39,163 nt of DNA from CAIZQW01 sp037133395 (lineage in GTDB: Bacteria; Verrucomicrobiota; Kiritimatiellia; RFP12; UBA1067), in the NCBI GenBank assembly GCA_037133395.1, contig JBAXOG010000026.1, forward strand, positions 1-39,163. The letters run 5' to 3'. Numbering within the stretch: position 1 is the first letter of the stretch; each line of letters begins with the position of its first letter. A model generated the notes under the pieces. It was given only the letters and a program-made list of their open reading frames with translations, did not search any database and had not been told where the DNA came from. Made by a program: the position numbers and the translations under genes. This document shows, in pieces, positions 25,297 to 34,886 of this stretch.

Positions 25297-26811
25297 ATGA
25301 ATGAAGCGTTTGACAAATCCGTTGTTGCCCTGCACGATATCCACAAGTCCTTTTCGGGCGTGAAGGCGCTCAGGGGCGTGACGTTGGACGTGCGCACCGC
25401 CGAGGTCTTGGCACTGATCGGGGAAAACGGGGCCGGCAAGTCGACGCTCATGAACATCCTCGGCGGCGTCCATCAGCCGGACGCGGGAAGTTTGGCGATC
25501 AACGGGCAGCCCGTACGCCTGAACGGCGTGGCCGACGCCATGCGGCTGGGGATCGGTTTCATCCACCAGGAGTGCAACGTGGTGGACAACCTGGACGTGG
25601 CGGGTTACATGTTTCTCGGGCGCGAACCGCTGAGGGGCGGTTTCCTGCGCCTGGTGGACCTGCGGCGGATGCAGGCCCGCGCCGCCCCTTTTCTTAAGCA
25701 CCTCGGAGCGGAGTTCGCTTCCGACACGCCGGTGGCGTCGTTGTCGCTGGCGCAGCGGCAACTCGTGGAAATTGCCAAGGCCCTCTCGCAGGAAGCCTGC
25801 ATTCTGATCATGGACGAACCGACATCCAGCCTGACGCAAACCGAAGCGGACCATCTCTTCAAGATCATCCGCGATCTGCGCAATCGCGGTGTGACCATCA
25901 TCTATATTTCCCACCGGCTGGGCGAGGTTGTGGCACTGGCTGATCGCGTCGTGGCGTTGCGCGACGGCGTCAACGCCGGGGAGCTTACGCGGGAGGAGAT
26001 CACCCACGAGGCCATGGTCAGGTTGATGGTGGGACGGGATCTCGGGCGGGGCGCGGCACGCCCGACACGCGTCCCCGAGCCTGGCTGGTTCAGGGTGGAG
26101 GGCCTGCGTACGACTGCCTTTCCCGCTCATGAGGTGACATTCCAGGCTGCGCGCGGCGAGATCCTCGGCTTTGCGGGACTGGTCGGAGCCGGGCGTTCCG
26201 AGATGGCGCATGCCCTCTTCGGCATCGATCATCGGCACGCAGGCCGAATCTGGCTTGGCGACCGTGAGTTAACGATCCGTTCGCCGCGCGACGCGATCCG
26301 CGAAGGCCTCTATCTGGCACCCGAGGATCGGCGCAGGACGGGACTGGTGGCGGCGATGTCGGTTCGCGAAAACATCACCTTGCCGGACCTGAGCCGGTAT
26401 GCGCGCCAGGGCCTGATCCGGAAGGAGGCCGAGCGGTGCGCGACGCTCAGACTATGTCGGGAATTCGGGATCAAGACGGCCTCGGCAGAGACTCCCGTCG
26501 TTACGCTCAGTGGAGGCAACCAGCAGAAGGTCGTTCTCGCGCGGTGGCTGGCGATGAACCCCAGGCTCATGATTTTCGATGAGCCGACGCGCGGAGTTGA
26601 CGTGGGGGCCAAGGCGGAGATTTACCAGTTGATGCGAGCCCTCGCGGAGCGTGGCGTGCCGGTGCTGATGATCAGTTCCGACATGGAGGAGATCCTGGGG
26701 GTCAGCGATCGCATCGTCGTGATGCACGAGGGGCGGATCACGGGTGTTCTGGATGCTTGGCAATTCGGTGAGGAGCAGGTTATGCATTTGGCGGTAGGAG
26801 GTTCCGTATGA
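25297..26811 (+). CDS. Sugar ABC importer, double ATPase (RbsA/MglA-like)
   Basis: 504 residues, the usual size for CUT2-family importers that carry two nucleotide-binding domains in one chain. Domain 1: Walker A GENGAGKST, signature-like LSLAQRQ, Walker B ILIMDEPTSSLT. Domain 2: a degenerate Walker A, GLVGAGRSE, signature LSGGNQQKVVLARWL, Walker B LMIFDEPTRGVD. A degenerate second P-loop is normal for this family. Its stop overlaps the permease start by ATGA. The enzyme powers uptake of the ligand caught by the lipoprotein coded just upstream. Confidence 0.95.
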   Translation: MNEAFDKSVVALHDIHKSFSGVKALRGVTLDVRTAEVLALIGENGAGKSTLMNILGGVHQPDAGSLAINGQPVRLNGVADAMRLGIGFIHQECNVVDNLDVAGYMFLGREPLRGGFLRLVDLRRMQARAAPFLKHLGAEFASDTPVASLSLAQRQLVEIAKALSQEACILIMDEPTSSLTQTEADHLFKIIRDLRNRGVTIIYISHRLGEVVALADRVVALRDGVNAGELTREEITHEAMVRLMVGRDLGRGAARPTRVPEPGWFRVEGLRTTAFPAHEVTFQAARGEILGFAGLVGAGRSEMAHALFGIDHRHAGRIWLGDRELTIRSPRDAIREGLYLAPEDRRRTGLVAAMSVRENITLPDLSRYARQGLIRKEAERCATLRLCREFGIKTASAETPVVTLSGGNQQKVVLARWLAMNPRLMIFDEPTRGVDVGAKAEIYQLMRALAERGVPVLMISSDMEEILGVSDRIVVMHEGRITGVLDAWQFGEEQVMHLAVGGSV

Positions 26812-29687
26812 AGAAGGATTTTGGCATGTTGGTGGTGTTGGTCATCTTGTGCGCCGTCGTGGCGTTCATCAATCCCCGGTTCCTGAGTCCGGCGAACTTG
26901 CAGAACACGGCGAGGCTGGTGGGCCTGTTCGGGCTCTTCAGTCTGGGCGTGGGGTTGGTGATCATCACGGGCGGGATTGATCTTTCCGTGGGGTCGGTCT
27001 TCGCGTTTCTTGGAGTGTTGTTGTGCCTGCTCTTGGTTCGGTGGCATGTCCCCTGGCCGTTGGCGGTGATGGCGGTGGTGGGGCTGGGCGTGCTGATCGG
27101 TCTGTTGCATGGCGTCCTGGTAGCCAAGGTCGGGTTGCAACCCTTCATCGTCACCCTCTGCGGCCTGCTCGTGTACCGTGGCGCAGCACGGTTTATGGCC
27201 GAGGACAGCACGTTGGGTCTTGGTTACAGCGAGGGATTCGAACGGCTGGCTTGGCTTGCGACCGGTACTGTCTTCGGTGTGCCACTGCCTTTCATCTATC
27301 TGCTGCTGGCGGGGGCGGCGGCTTGGGTGCTGTTGCACCGCTCGGTATTCGGCAGGCACCTGCTGGCCGTCGGCCGCAACGAGGAGGCGTCCCGTTTTTC
27401 CGGGATTGACACTGCCCGCGTGACGATCACTGCTTACCTCCTGTGCGGCCTTCTGGCCGGTGTGTCGTCAATCCTCCTCGCGTTCTACGCCACGGCGATC
27501 GCTCCCTCCTCCCACGGTAATTTCTACGAATTGTATGGGATCGCGGCGGCGGTGCTGGGGGGCTGCTCCCTGCGTGGCGGGGAAGGGTCGGTCATCGGGA
27601 TCTTGCTGGGCACGGTCCTGCTGCAAGTCCTGCAGAACCTGGTCAATCTGCTGGGCATCCCCAGCTCGCTGAACTTCGCGGTGATGGGGGCGGTGATCTT
27701 GGCGGGCGTCCTGCTTGACCGACTCCTGACACAACGGGCAACTGTTCGAGCCCATTCAGTCCTCCGGGCGACCCCGATCGGCGTTGTGCTTGCCTTGGGG
27801 ATCTGTTTGCCACAGTTGGCGCTACGGGCCGAGGTGCGCTTGCCGGCCATTATCTCCGAAAACATGGTTTTGCAGGCCGATGTCCCCAACCGCATCTGGG
27901 GCAAGGCCGAGCCGGGCGAATCGGTCGAGGTCGCCTTCGCGGGCCAGTCGGTCAAGACACAGGCCGATGCCAAAGGCGCGTGGGCGGTAGAACTCGCGCC
28001 TCTGAAAGCCTCTTCGGAAAACAGCTCGCTGGTGGTCATCGGAAAGAATCGTATCGAGGTCAAGAATGTGCTGGTGGGGGAGGTCTGGCTCGGTTCCGGG
28101 CAGTCCAACATGGAATGGAATATCGGGCGCGGCCTCGACCCGGAAGTCGAAAGCGCCAAGGCCGATTACCCGGCGATCCGCCATTTTGAAGTGAGCAAGG
28201 AGATTGCCTCAGCGCCAACGGAAAATTGCCAAGGCAAATGGGAGGTCTGTTCACCCAAGACCGTCAAGGGCTTTTCCGCCGTGCTGTATCACTTCGGGCG
28301 CAGCCTCCACGCGGCGCGCCAATTTCCCGTCGGTCTGATCAACGCGTCCCAGGGCGCGAGTTACATTCACGCCTGGATGTCGAGGGAGGCTCTCGCGTCG
28401 CAGACGGTTCCTTCCCAGTTCAAGGTCAACAAAGAGTTTGCAAACCTCAAGGAATATAACCAGTTCCGTCTCGAGGAATTCGGCAGGATCACCCTTCCGG
28501 ATACCCCGACCTGGGATGAGCGTTGGGCTCAGCCCGGGACAGCCACCGCGGAGTGGAAGGAAATCCAAATGCCGCAGACGCTGGAGAAGGCATTTGGAGA
28601 GCAATTCGATGGCGCCAGTTGGACACGCCGCGAGTTTGTCGTTCCTGACCCGTGGGTGGGCAAAGAGGTGGTGGTGAAGCTTCCCCAAATGAGCAGCGGC
28701 GCGGTGATTTACTGGAATGGCGAGAAGCTATCGAGCGTACCGGCCATACCGGCGCTTCATGAGCCCTCGGCCAAGGTGCCCGCCAAGCTGGTCAAGCCCG
28801 GGGCGAATCTGATTGCGCTCCGCTTCTTTGATCCGCTCGGTACGGGCGGGCCGCAGGTCGAGAAGAATTTGTACCTGCAGGGCCCCGGCGGGGAGCGGGT
28901 GCCGCTCGATGGTAAATGGCTGGGTAAAATCGAACGGCGGCTGGTGCCTGTCAAAACCGCCCAGTTACCTCCCCAGCAGTACGGAGTTCCTTCCGGGCAT
29001 TATAACGCGATGATCGTGCCCCTGCATAATTACCGCTGCCGGGGCGTGCTCTGGTACCAGGGGGAAAGCGACTCAGGGAACCCCCATTACGGAAAAATGC
29101 TAGAGGCGATGATCCAGAGCTGGCGCCAAGAACGCAATGACCCGGCGCTGGCTTTCTTCTGGGTACAGTTGCCTAATTTCGGCCCGCGCAGTCCTCAGCC
29201 GATTGACCACGCTTGGGGTTTGATGCGCAAACTTCAGAGCCAGCCGTTGAAGCTGCCTCACACGGGAATGGCGGTCACTATCGACAGCAAGCAACCCGAA
29301 CTGTGGCATCCTACTGACAAGCGTTTTATCGGCGAGCGTCTGGCGCTTTTAGCGCGGAATTCCTGTTATGGAGAGAATGAATTGGAAGCTTCAGGGCCCC
29401 GCTTGGAAAGAGTCACAAAAACAGAAGGCGGCCTGCTGCTAAGCTTTTCCTGCAAGAGCGGTTTGCAATTGAATGAGGGCGAGCCCAATGGCTTCGCTTT
29501 ATCCGCCGATGGCAAGAGCTACCACTGGGCAAAGGCGCAGGTCGAAGGTAGCCAGATCCGACTCAGCAGCGCCGAGGTGAAGACTCCGCGCTTTGTGCGG
29601 TACGCCTGGGACACCCATCCCTATGTCAGCCTGTTTAGCAAAGGGGGATTGCCGGCCGCCCCTTTTGAGGCTGAAGCCAAGGACTAA
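26808..29687 (+). CDS. Fusion of RbsC-like permease and sialate-O-acetylesterase-like enzyme
   Basis: 959 residues in one open frame. Residues 1 to about 310 are a complete RbsC-type permease (SLGVGLVIITGGIDLSVGS, LLAVGRNEEASRFSGI, AAAVLGGCSLRGGEGSVIG) of normal length. About 15 linker residues follow, then PIGVVLALGICLPQLALRAE, which looks like the signal peptide of an exported esterase, and then the esterase itself (VRLPAIISENMVLQADVPNR). SGNH-type residues: Ser433 in GSGQSNME, QGESD at 751-755, and Asp826 with His834 in the WHPTDKR region. Permeases of this type end in the cytoplasm, so the extra hydrophobic segment would place the esterase outside. No in-frame ATG precedes the signal-like segment, so separate translation is unlikely. 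The role would be de-acetylation of sugars next to the importer. Confidence 0.88.
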   Translation: MKKDFGMLVVLVILCAVVAFINPRFLSPANLQNTARLVGLFGLFSLGVGLVIITGGIDLSVGSVFAFLGVLLCLLLVRWHVPWPLAVMAVVGLGVLIGLLHGVLVAKVGLQPFIVTLCGLLVYRGAARFMAEDSTLGLGYSEGFERLAWLATGTVFGVPLPFIYLLLAGAAAWVLLHRSVFGRHLLAVGRNEEASRFSGIDTARVTITAYLLCGLLAGVSSILLAFYATAIAPSSHGNFYELYGIAAAVLGGCSLRGGEGSVIGILLGTVLLQVLQNLVNLLGIPSSLNFAVMGAVILAGVLLDRLLTQRATVRAHSVLRATPIGVVLALGICLPQLALRAEVRLPAIISENMVLQADVPNRIWGKAEPGESVEVAFAGQSVKTQADAKGAWAVELAPLKASSENSSLVVIGKNRIEVKNVLVGEVWLGSGQSNMEWNIGRGLDPEVESAKADYPAIRHFEVSKEIASAPTENCQGKWEVCSPKTVKGFSAVLYHFGRSLHAARQFPVGLINASQGASYIHAWMSREALASQTVPSQFKVNKEFANLKEYNQFRLEEFGRITLPDTPTWDERWAQPGTATAEWKEIQMPQTLEKAFGEQFDGASWTRREFVVPDPWVGKEVVVKLPQMSSGAVIYWNGEKLSSVPAIPALHEPSAKVPAKLVKPGANLIALRFFDPLGTGGPQVEKNLYLQGPGGERVPLDGKWLGKIERRLVPVKTAQLPPQQYGVPSGHYNAMIVPLHNYRCRGVLWYQGESDSGNPHYGKMLEAMIQSWRQERNDPALAFFWVQLPNFGPRSPQPIDHAWGLMRKLQSQPLKLPHTGMAVTIDSKQPELWHPTDKRFIGERLALLARNSCYGENELEASGPRLERVTKTEGGLLLSFSCKSGLQLNEGEPNGFALSADGKSYHWAKAQVEGSQIRLSSAEVKTPRFVRYAWDTHPYVSLFSKGGLPAAPFEAEAKD

Positions 29688-29691
29688 AACC

Positions 29692-31854
29692 ATGTGGAAT
29701 GTCATTATGAAACTAAAGAAGTTCTTGCAGTTAGTGGCCATTGGGCTGGGTATGACGCAGGCGCTCTCCGCGCAAGAAGGGGCTGCTCAGCGGATCACAC
29801 ACCCGACCTTCGGGCCGGGGCGGCTCGATGAGTCCTTTCTAACGACGGCCCGCGATCCCTGGGTGCTGGAAACCCGAGACCCCGAGGACCCCGGGCTCCG
29901 CGATGCCTATATCGGAAACGGTTTGATCGGGGTGCGCCTGGGCGTGACAGGCGAGATCCAGGGCGGGGGGTTGATGAACGGCTTTTGGGACAAAGATGCC
30001 CTGATGGCGCTTCCGAACTGGGGCGTGTTGGAGTTCAGCGACGGGGAGCAGACTTTTCGCCGGCGTGTCGGCACTTGGACGAATTACCGTCAGTGGCTCG
30101 ACCTGCGTACCGCGACGCTGACTACCGAGCTGGACTGGAACTCGGGCAAGCGCACGACCCACATCCTCACCCGCTGCTGGTTGAGCCGCAGCCGGCCTGG
30201 CGTGGCAGTGATCGAACGCGAAATCACGCCGCAATTCGACGGTGAGGTCAAGTTCACGGATCGTCTGGACGGTTCCGGCGTGAAGTCGGCAACGTCATGG
30301 AATACGCTCGGTTTTCCAAAAGACCCGGGCCGACCGATCGCGCTGTCGGCCACATTCGGCGCACGGGAGCGCAAGCTGGCGCTCTACTCCAAGCTGCGCA
30401 TCGAGGGGGCCAAACCGTCCTACGCCATCGAGATGAAGGAGCAGAGGGTGGAGCGGGTCGCCACCGTGCCGGTGCGCGCAGGCCAGAAGCTGCGCGTGGT
30501 GAAGGTCGTAGGGATTGCCTCCGACGCCGAGAGCCCTAGCCCCTGGCCCCTCGCACTCAGCCTGGCCGAGGGCGGCGCGCAGGATCTTCCCCGGCTGCGG
30601 GCGCAACACGAGGCGGCCTGGGGCGAGTTGTGGAAAGGCCGCATTGAGGTGGGGAACCCGGCCGTGCAGCAGATTCTCAACGGCACGCTCTTTCAGTTGT
30701 ATTGCCATTTGCGTGCCGGACTGGTGGCGGCGCCGGGACCCGGCGGCCTCTCTGCCAGCATGTGGAGCGGCAGGGTTTTTTGGGATGCCGATTTTTGGAT
30801 GTTTCCTGTTTTGTGTCCGCTCCAGCCGGAGCTGGGCCGCTGCATCGTGGAGTACCGGCATCGGACGCTTCCGGGGTCTGTGCGCAATGCTCAGGCCGAA
30901 GGTTACAAGGGCGCGCAGATTGGCTGGGAGAGCGGCGAGTTTGGCGATCAGGTGACCGACAACATTTTCCGTCATGAGCGCCACGTGAACAGCGTGGTCG
31001 CCATGGCGCAGTGGCGGTACGCACTGATTTCCGGCGACGAGGTTTATTTGCGTGAAAAAGCGTTGCCGGTAATTCTGGCGATCGCCGAATTGTGGGCGGA
31101 CCGGGTGGTCTATAACGCGGCCAAGGATCGTTACGAAATCCGCGGCGTCATTGGCCCCGACGAGCACGCCGGGGTGCGCGACAACAATGCCACCACCAAT
31201 TACGGCGCAGTCTGGACCCTGCGGCTGGCGACCCGGCTGGCGCAGCGCTTCGGGCGGCCCTGTCCGCCGGAGTGGAAGATGATCGCCGACAAGTTCTGGA
31301 TCCCGTTCGACGAAAAGGAGCAGCGCTTCCTGGAGTTTGAGGGCTATGCGGGTCAGCGGATCAAGCAGGCCGATACAGTCTTCCTCTTCCATCCGTTGGG
31401 AATGCCGGTGTCGGACAAAATCAAAGCCAACACGTTGGACTACTACCGCCAACGCTATCCCGAGACCGTTGTCATGGTCTCTGCGGCCATGGACGGGATT
31501 GTTGATTGCCAGTTGGGCCGCAAAGCCGAGAGCTGGTCGTCCTTCTGCAAGCTCCTGCCGTATCTGCGCTTCCCCTACATGCTGGGGAGCGAGGCGCCCA
31601 ACAACGACGGCATTTCCTACGGAGCAACCCTGAGTGGCGTGATCCAACTGGCACTCTATGGCTTCGGCGGAATCTCCTTTGAAGAGGACGGCCTGATTGT
31701 CCAGCCGTGCGTCCCGCCCGAGCTCGGCGACATGGCCATTCGCGGGATGCATTACGCAGGCGTCACCTTCGACATCGAGATTAAGGCAGGAAAAACCACG
31801 ATCACGCACGCCTCGGCACCGCTCACATTCAAGAATGGCCGGTGGTCCCCTTGA
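29692..31854 (+). CDS. Secreted GH65-like glycosidase
   Basis: ATG 29692 (720 residues) has AAGGA eight bases upstream and gives a signal peptide (MKLKKFLQLVAIGLGMTQALSA after five residues); the frame is also open upstream, but only inside the previous gene. Family traits are RDPEDPGLRDAYIGNGLIGV in the N-terminal beta domain and, in the (alpha/alpha)6 barrel, GVIGPDEHAGVRDNNATTNY with the probable acid Glu491, then IKQADTVFLF. GH65 members are phosphorylases or hydrolases of alpha-glucosides such as kojibiose or maltose; an exported protein fits a hydrolase better. It starts 4 bp after the permease-esterase stop and is probably the last gene of that operon, since a new promoter follows at 31866. 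Confidence 0.85.
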   Translation: MWNVIMKLKKFLQLVAIGLGMTQALSAQEGAAQRITHPTFGPGRLDESFLTTARDPWVLETRDPEDPGLRDAYIGNGLIGVRLGVTGEIQGGGLMNGFWDKDALMALPNWGVLEFSDGEQTFRRRVGTWTNYRQWLDLRTATLTTELDWNSGKRTTHILTRCWLSRSRPGVAVIEREITPQFDGEVKFTDRLDGSGVKSATSWNTLGFPKDPGRPIALSATFGARERKLALYSKLRIEGAKPSYAIEMKEQRVERVATVPVRAGQKLRVVKVVGIASDAESPSPWPLALSLAEGGAQDLPRLRAQHEAAWGELWKGRIEVGNPAVQQILNGTLFQLYCHLRAGLVAAPGPGGLSASMWSGRVFWDADFWMFPVLCPLQPELGRCIVEYRHRTLPGSVRNAQAEGYKGAQIGWESGEFGDQVTDNIFRHERHVNSVVAMAQWRYALISGDEVYLREKALPVILAIAELWADRVVYNAAKDRYEIRGVIGPDEHAGVRDNNATTNYGAVWTLRLATRLAQRFGRPCPPEWKMIADKFWIPFDEKEQRFLEFEGYAGQRIKQADTVFLFHPLGMPVSDKIKANTLDYYRQRYPETVVMVSAAMDGIVDCQLGRKAESWSSFCKLLPYLRFPYMLGSEAPNNDGISYGATLSGVIQLALYGFGGISFEEDGLIVQPCVPPELGDMAIRGMHYAGVTFDIEIKAGKTTITHASAPLTFKNGRWSP

Positions 31855-31865
31855 AGCAGAGAGCT

Positions 31866-31911
31866 GTAGTAATTTTTACGACAAGACGGAACGGCTTGAT
31901 TATGCGATACT
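31866..31911 (+). promoter_or_regulatory. Palindrome-linked promoter for the double sulfatase
   Basis: GTAGTAA-TTT-TTACGAC (31866-31882), AAGACG (31883-31888), 17-bp spacer, GATACT (31906-31911). The palindrome starts 12 bp after the stop of the GH65-like gene. CAGGAG precedes ATG 31956. Confidence 0.75.
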
Positions 31912-31955
31912 AATCTTTTACGGATTATTACGCGGACGTTAAAACAGGAGTTTTC

Positions 31956-34886
31956 ATGAAAACAACAGTGTCCCTCGCCTTGGCGAGCTTCGTTCTAGTT
32001 GCGGCTGCCCCTTCTCGGGGTGCTCAACCATCGATCTCCCGGCCCAATATCGTCTTCATCCTCGCCGATGACATCGGCTCGGGTGATCTGAGCTGCTATG
32101 GTTCGAGTCAGACCAAGACGCCGAATCTGGACCGGCTGGCGGCTGAGGGAATGCGCTACACCGATGTACATGCCTCAGCATCTGTGTGTACTGCCTCCCG
32201 CTATTCGCTGCTGACAGGGCGGTATTCCTGGCGCGATGGGGTGACGCCCGTGGCGCGGCCCCTGAACCCGGCGCTGATTGCGACGAACCGGACCAACCTG
32301 GCCTCCCTGCTTAAATCCGCCGGCTATGCCACCGCGGTGGTGGGAAAATGGCATTTGGGATTCGGCGAAAACGGTCCTGACTTCAATGGTGAACTCAAGC
32401 CAGGTCCTTTGGAATTGGGGTTCGATTACTACTATGGTTTTCCCACCACCAACGACCGCATCCCGCCTGTTTTTATTCAGGACCACCGTGTCGTGAATCT
32501 GGATCCTTCAGATCCGATCCTTGTCGATGAGCGGACACCGGTGGGCGACGACCCTACGGCAGACACCCCCGGCATCACGCTCAAACTCCAACCCATCGAA
32601 AAGAAAGGCGGCCACCGGGGGACGGTCATCAACGGGATCAGCCGGATGGGCTATATGGCCGGTGGCAAGGCCGCCCGGTGGGTGGACGAAGAGATGGCGG
32701 GCGTGCTGACCGGCAAGGCGATTGAATTCATCGAACGCAGCAAGGACCGTCCCTTCTTCCTCTATTTCGCCACCCATAACGTTCACGCTCCATTGGCGCC
32801 GAATGCCCGTTTCCGCGGTACGAGCCAGGCTGGACTGTGGGGCGATTCCGTTCACGAGTTCGATGGGTCGGTGGGTGAAGTGCTGAAAACTCTGGACCGG
32901 CTGGGACTGAGCAAAAACACGCTGGTCATTTTCTCCAGCGACAACGGCGGAAAGATCGCTGACGGCTACGAGGATCCCGAAGCCGTGGCCAGCGGACATG
33001 TGCCCAATGCGCCCTGGCGCGGGACCAAGTACACGCTGTACGAAGGCGGGCACCGCGTGCCGTTCATAGCCCGCTGGCCCGGACACATCCCTGCTGGCGC
33101 CGTCTCCGGCGAACTGTTCGGGCTGGTGGATATGGTCGCCACCTGCTCGGCTCTTCTTGGCAGATCCGTCCCTGCTGAAGCGATGGACAGCGTCAACGCC
33201 TTGCCAGCGTTGCTCGCAGCCCAGCCCGCCAAGCCTGTTCGCGCGTGGCATATCAGCGCCAACAACCCCAAGCCGCTCTCCCTTCGTAAGGGCGTGTGGA
33301 AATTCATCGAGAAGGGGCGCGGGGGAGAGCTGTACAATCTGGCCGAGGATCCCGCGGAAGCGACCGATCTATTCGCCCAACGTCCGGAGGTGGTCAAGGA
33401 CATGCTCGCCACCCTTGACCAGGTGCGCGCCACTGTTCAGTCAGTCCCAGCGGGTCAAAAAACGGAGAAGGCGCCTGTGCGGGTCAAGCACAGCGCGTCC
33501 AACGAGACGTCCGTGCCGGCACCTGCGCCTGCGGTCGCCGGCCTGGCGGTTGCGCCGCTTCAGGCCGCGTCCTCGCGTCCCAACGTGCTGCTACTGGTCG
33601 CCGATGATCTTGCGGTCCGCCTGGGGTGTTACGGCGACCCGGTGGCGAAGACGCCCGGTCTGGATCGGCTCGCCGCGGAAGGCGTGTTGTTCGAACGGGC
33701 TTATGCGCAGGGCGTGGTCTGTACGCCGAGCCGCAAGTCGTTCCTGACGGGGTTGAGTACCAAAATCACGGGCGCGGGCAGCAACAACTATATGCTGGCG
33801 CATCCTGAGACGATGACCGTGAGCCGCTATTTCCGGCAGCACGGCTACCAGACCATCGGCATCGGTAAGGTCGAACACACGATGGATTTCATTGATCCGC
33901 AGGGCTGGGACATTCGCGAAGAGGCCAAGGGCGGCGACAATCGCGGCAAAGTCCGCAACTTTCTCAAGGTTTCCGAGCAGGACGCCCAGCTGTTCGCGAC
34001 CGTCGATGTCAGGCCCGACACGGCTCCGACCTTGGACATGGCCAGCGGCGAACGTCTGATCACGTTCTGGCGGAAGGAGTGGAACAAAGAAAAACCGTTC
34101 TTCGCTGTGATGGGCTTCCACACGCCGCACTTGCCGTATGACACCCAGCAGCGCTACATCGCCCAGCACGAGCTTGTGCGAATGCCGTTGGCTCACACAC
34201 CGGCAGAAGCTTCCGTGCCGTTGCCAAACGCGTTGCCGTTCCCGCCCATTTATCCGCCCGAAGACAAACAGCGCCAAGCCATTCAGGGCTACTACGCCGC
34301 CATCTCCTGCATGGACGCGATCGTGGCCCGGCTCGTGGATGAACTGCGCGGGCAGGGCTTGCTCGATAATACGATCATCCTCTTCACCGCCGATCAGGGC
34401 TACCACCTTGGCTACCGGGGTCTCTGGCGCAAGCATACACTCTATCCGGGCACTCTGCACGTGCCATTGCTCGTGCGCTATCCCAAGGCTGCGGCGTGCG
34501 GCGCACGCGTGGCGGGCATCGTCGAGCTGCTCGATCTGTTCCCGACGCTGACCGGACTGGCCGGCCTGCCGACGGCAGCCGGAATGCAAGGCGAAAGTTT
34601 TGCGCGGCTGCTGAAAGAGTCGAAAGCCGAGGGCAAAGTCGCCGCGTTTGCGGACGACGCGCGTGGCGGTCACGCCGTCTACACGAAAGACTGGGCCTAC
34701 ATTGAGCGACAGCCGGTCGGCGAATACGAGCTCTACAATCTGCGTACCGACCCCGAGTGCTTCCGCAACCTCGCCGGCCAGCCGGAATACGCCGACGTGC
34801 AGCAACGCCACAACGAACGGATCAAGCAGTATTTTCCTGAGCAGGCCAGTAAGGCGAAACCGGGAAAAAGAGCGGACGGGATGTAG
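31956..34886 (+). CDS. Secreted double sulfatase (two S1-type domains)
   Basis: 976 residues from ATG 31956 with signal peptide MKTTVSLALASFVLVAAAPSRG. Domain 1 (about 28-500) starts PNIVFILADDIGSGDLSCYG and has CTASR at Cys78; Ala instead of Pro is allowed in the formylglycine motif. Domain 2 (about 545-960) starts PNVLLLVADDLAVRLGCYGD, has CTPSR at Cys589 and MGFHTPHLPYDTQQRYI, and resembles iduronate-2-sulfatase-type enzymes. Metal-binding DD and the later D-N-G (domain 1) or D-Q-G (domain 2) motifs are present, so both look active. The linker (about 500-545) contains AVAGLAVAPLQAASS, a likely relic of the second enzyme's own signal peptide. Two sulfate esters on one glycan could be handled together. 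Both sites need formylglycine formation by a maturase not coded in this window. Confidence 0.9.
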   Translation: MKTTVSLALASFVLVAAAPSRGAQPSISRPNIVFILADDIGSGDLSCYGSSQTKTPNLDRLAAEGMRYTDVHASASVCTASRYSLLTGRYSWRDGVTPVARPLNPALIATNRTNLASLLKSAGYATAVVGKWHLGFGENGPDFNGELKPGPLELGFDYYYGFPTTNDRIPPVFIQDHRVVNLDPSDPILVDERTPVGDDPTADTPGITLKLQPIEKKGGHRGTVINGISRMGYMAGGKAARWVDEEMAGVLTGKAIEFIERSKDRPFFLYFATHNVHAPLAPNARFRGTSQAGLWGDSVHEFDGSVGEVLKTLDRLGLSKNTLVIFSSDNGGKIADGYEDPEAVASGHVPNAPWRGTKYTLYEGGHRVPFIARWPGHIPAGAVSGELFGLVDMVATCSALLGRSVPAEAMDSVNALPALLAAQPAKPVRAWHISANNPKPLSLRKGVWKFIEKGRGGELYNLAEDPAEATDLFAQRPEVVKDMLATLDQVRATVQSVPAGQKTEKAPVRVKHSASNETSVPAPAPAVAGLAVAPLQAASSRPNVLLLVADDLAVRLGCYGDPVAKTPGLDRLAAEGVLFERAYAQGVVCTPSRKSFLTGLSTKITGAGSNNYMLAHPETMTVSRYFRQHGYQTIGIGKVEHTMDFIDPQGWDIREEAKGGDNRGKVRNFLKVSEQDAQLFATVDVRPDTAPTLDMASGERLITFWRKEWNKEKPFFAVMGFHTPHLPYDTQQRYIAQHELVRMPLAHTPAEASVPLPNALPFPPIYPPEDKQRQAIQGYYAAISCMDAIVARLVDELRGQGLLDNTIILFTADQGYHLGYRGLWRKHTLYPGTLHVPLLVRYPKAAACGARVAGIVELLDLFPTLTGLAGLPTAAGMQGESFARLLKESKAEGKVAAFADDARGGHAVYTKDWAYIERQPVGEYELYNLRTDPECFRNLAGQPEYADVQQRHNERIKQYFPEQASKAKPGKRADGM

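Noticed and set aside
29593..29691. Longer N-terminus for the GH65-like enzyme
   Set aside because: It overlaps the previous gene in another frame; AAGGA and a signal peptide fit ATG 29692.
30295..31809. Long minus-strand open frame opposite the GH65-like gene
   Set aside because: Same reason: no family motif, composition typical of an antisense shadow, while the plus strand has the GPDEH catalytic segment.
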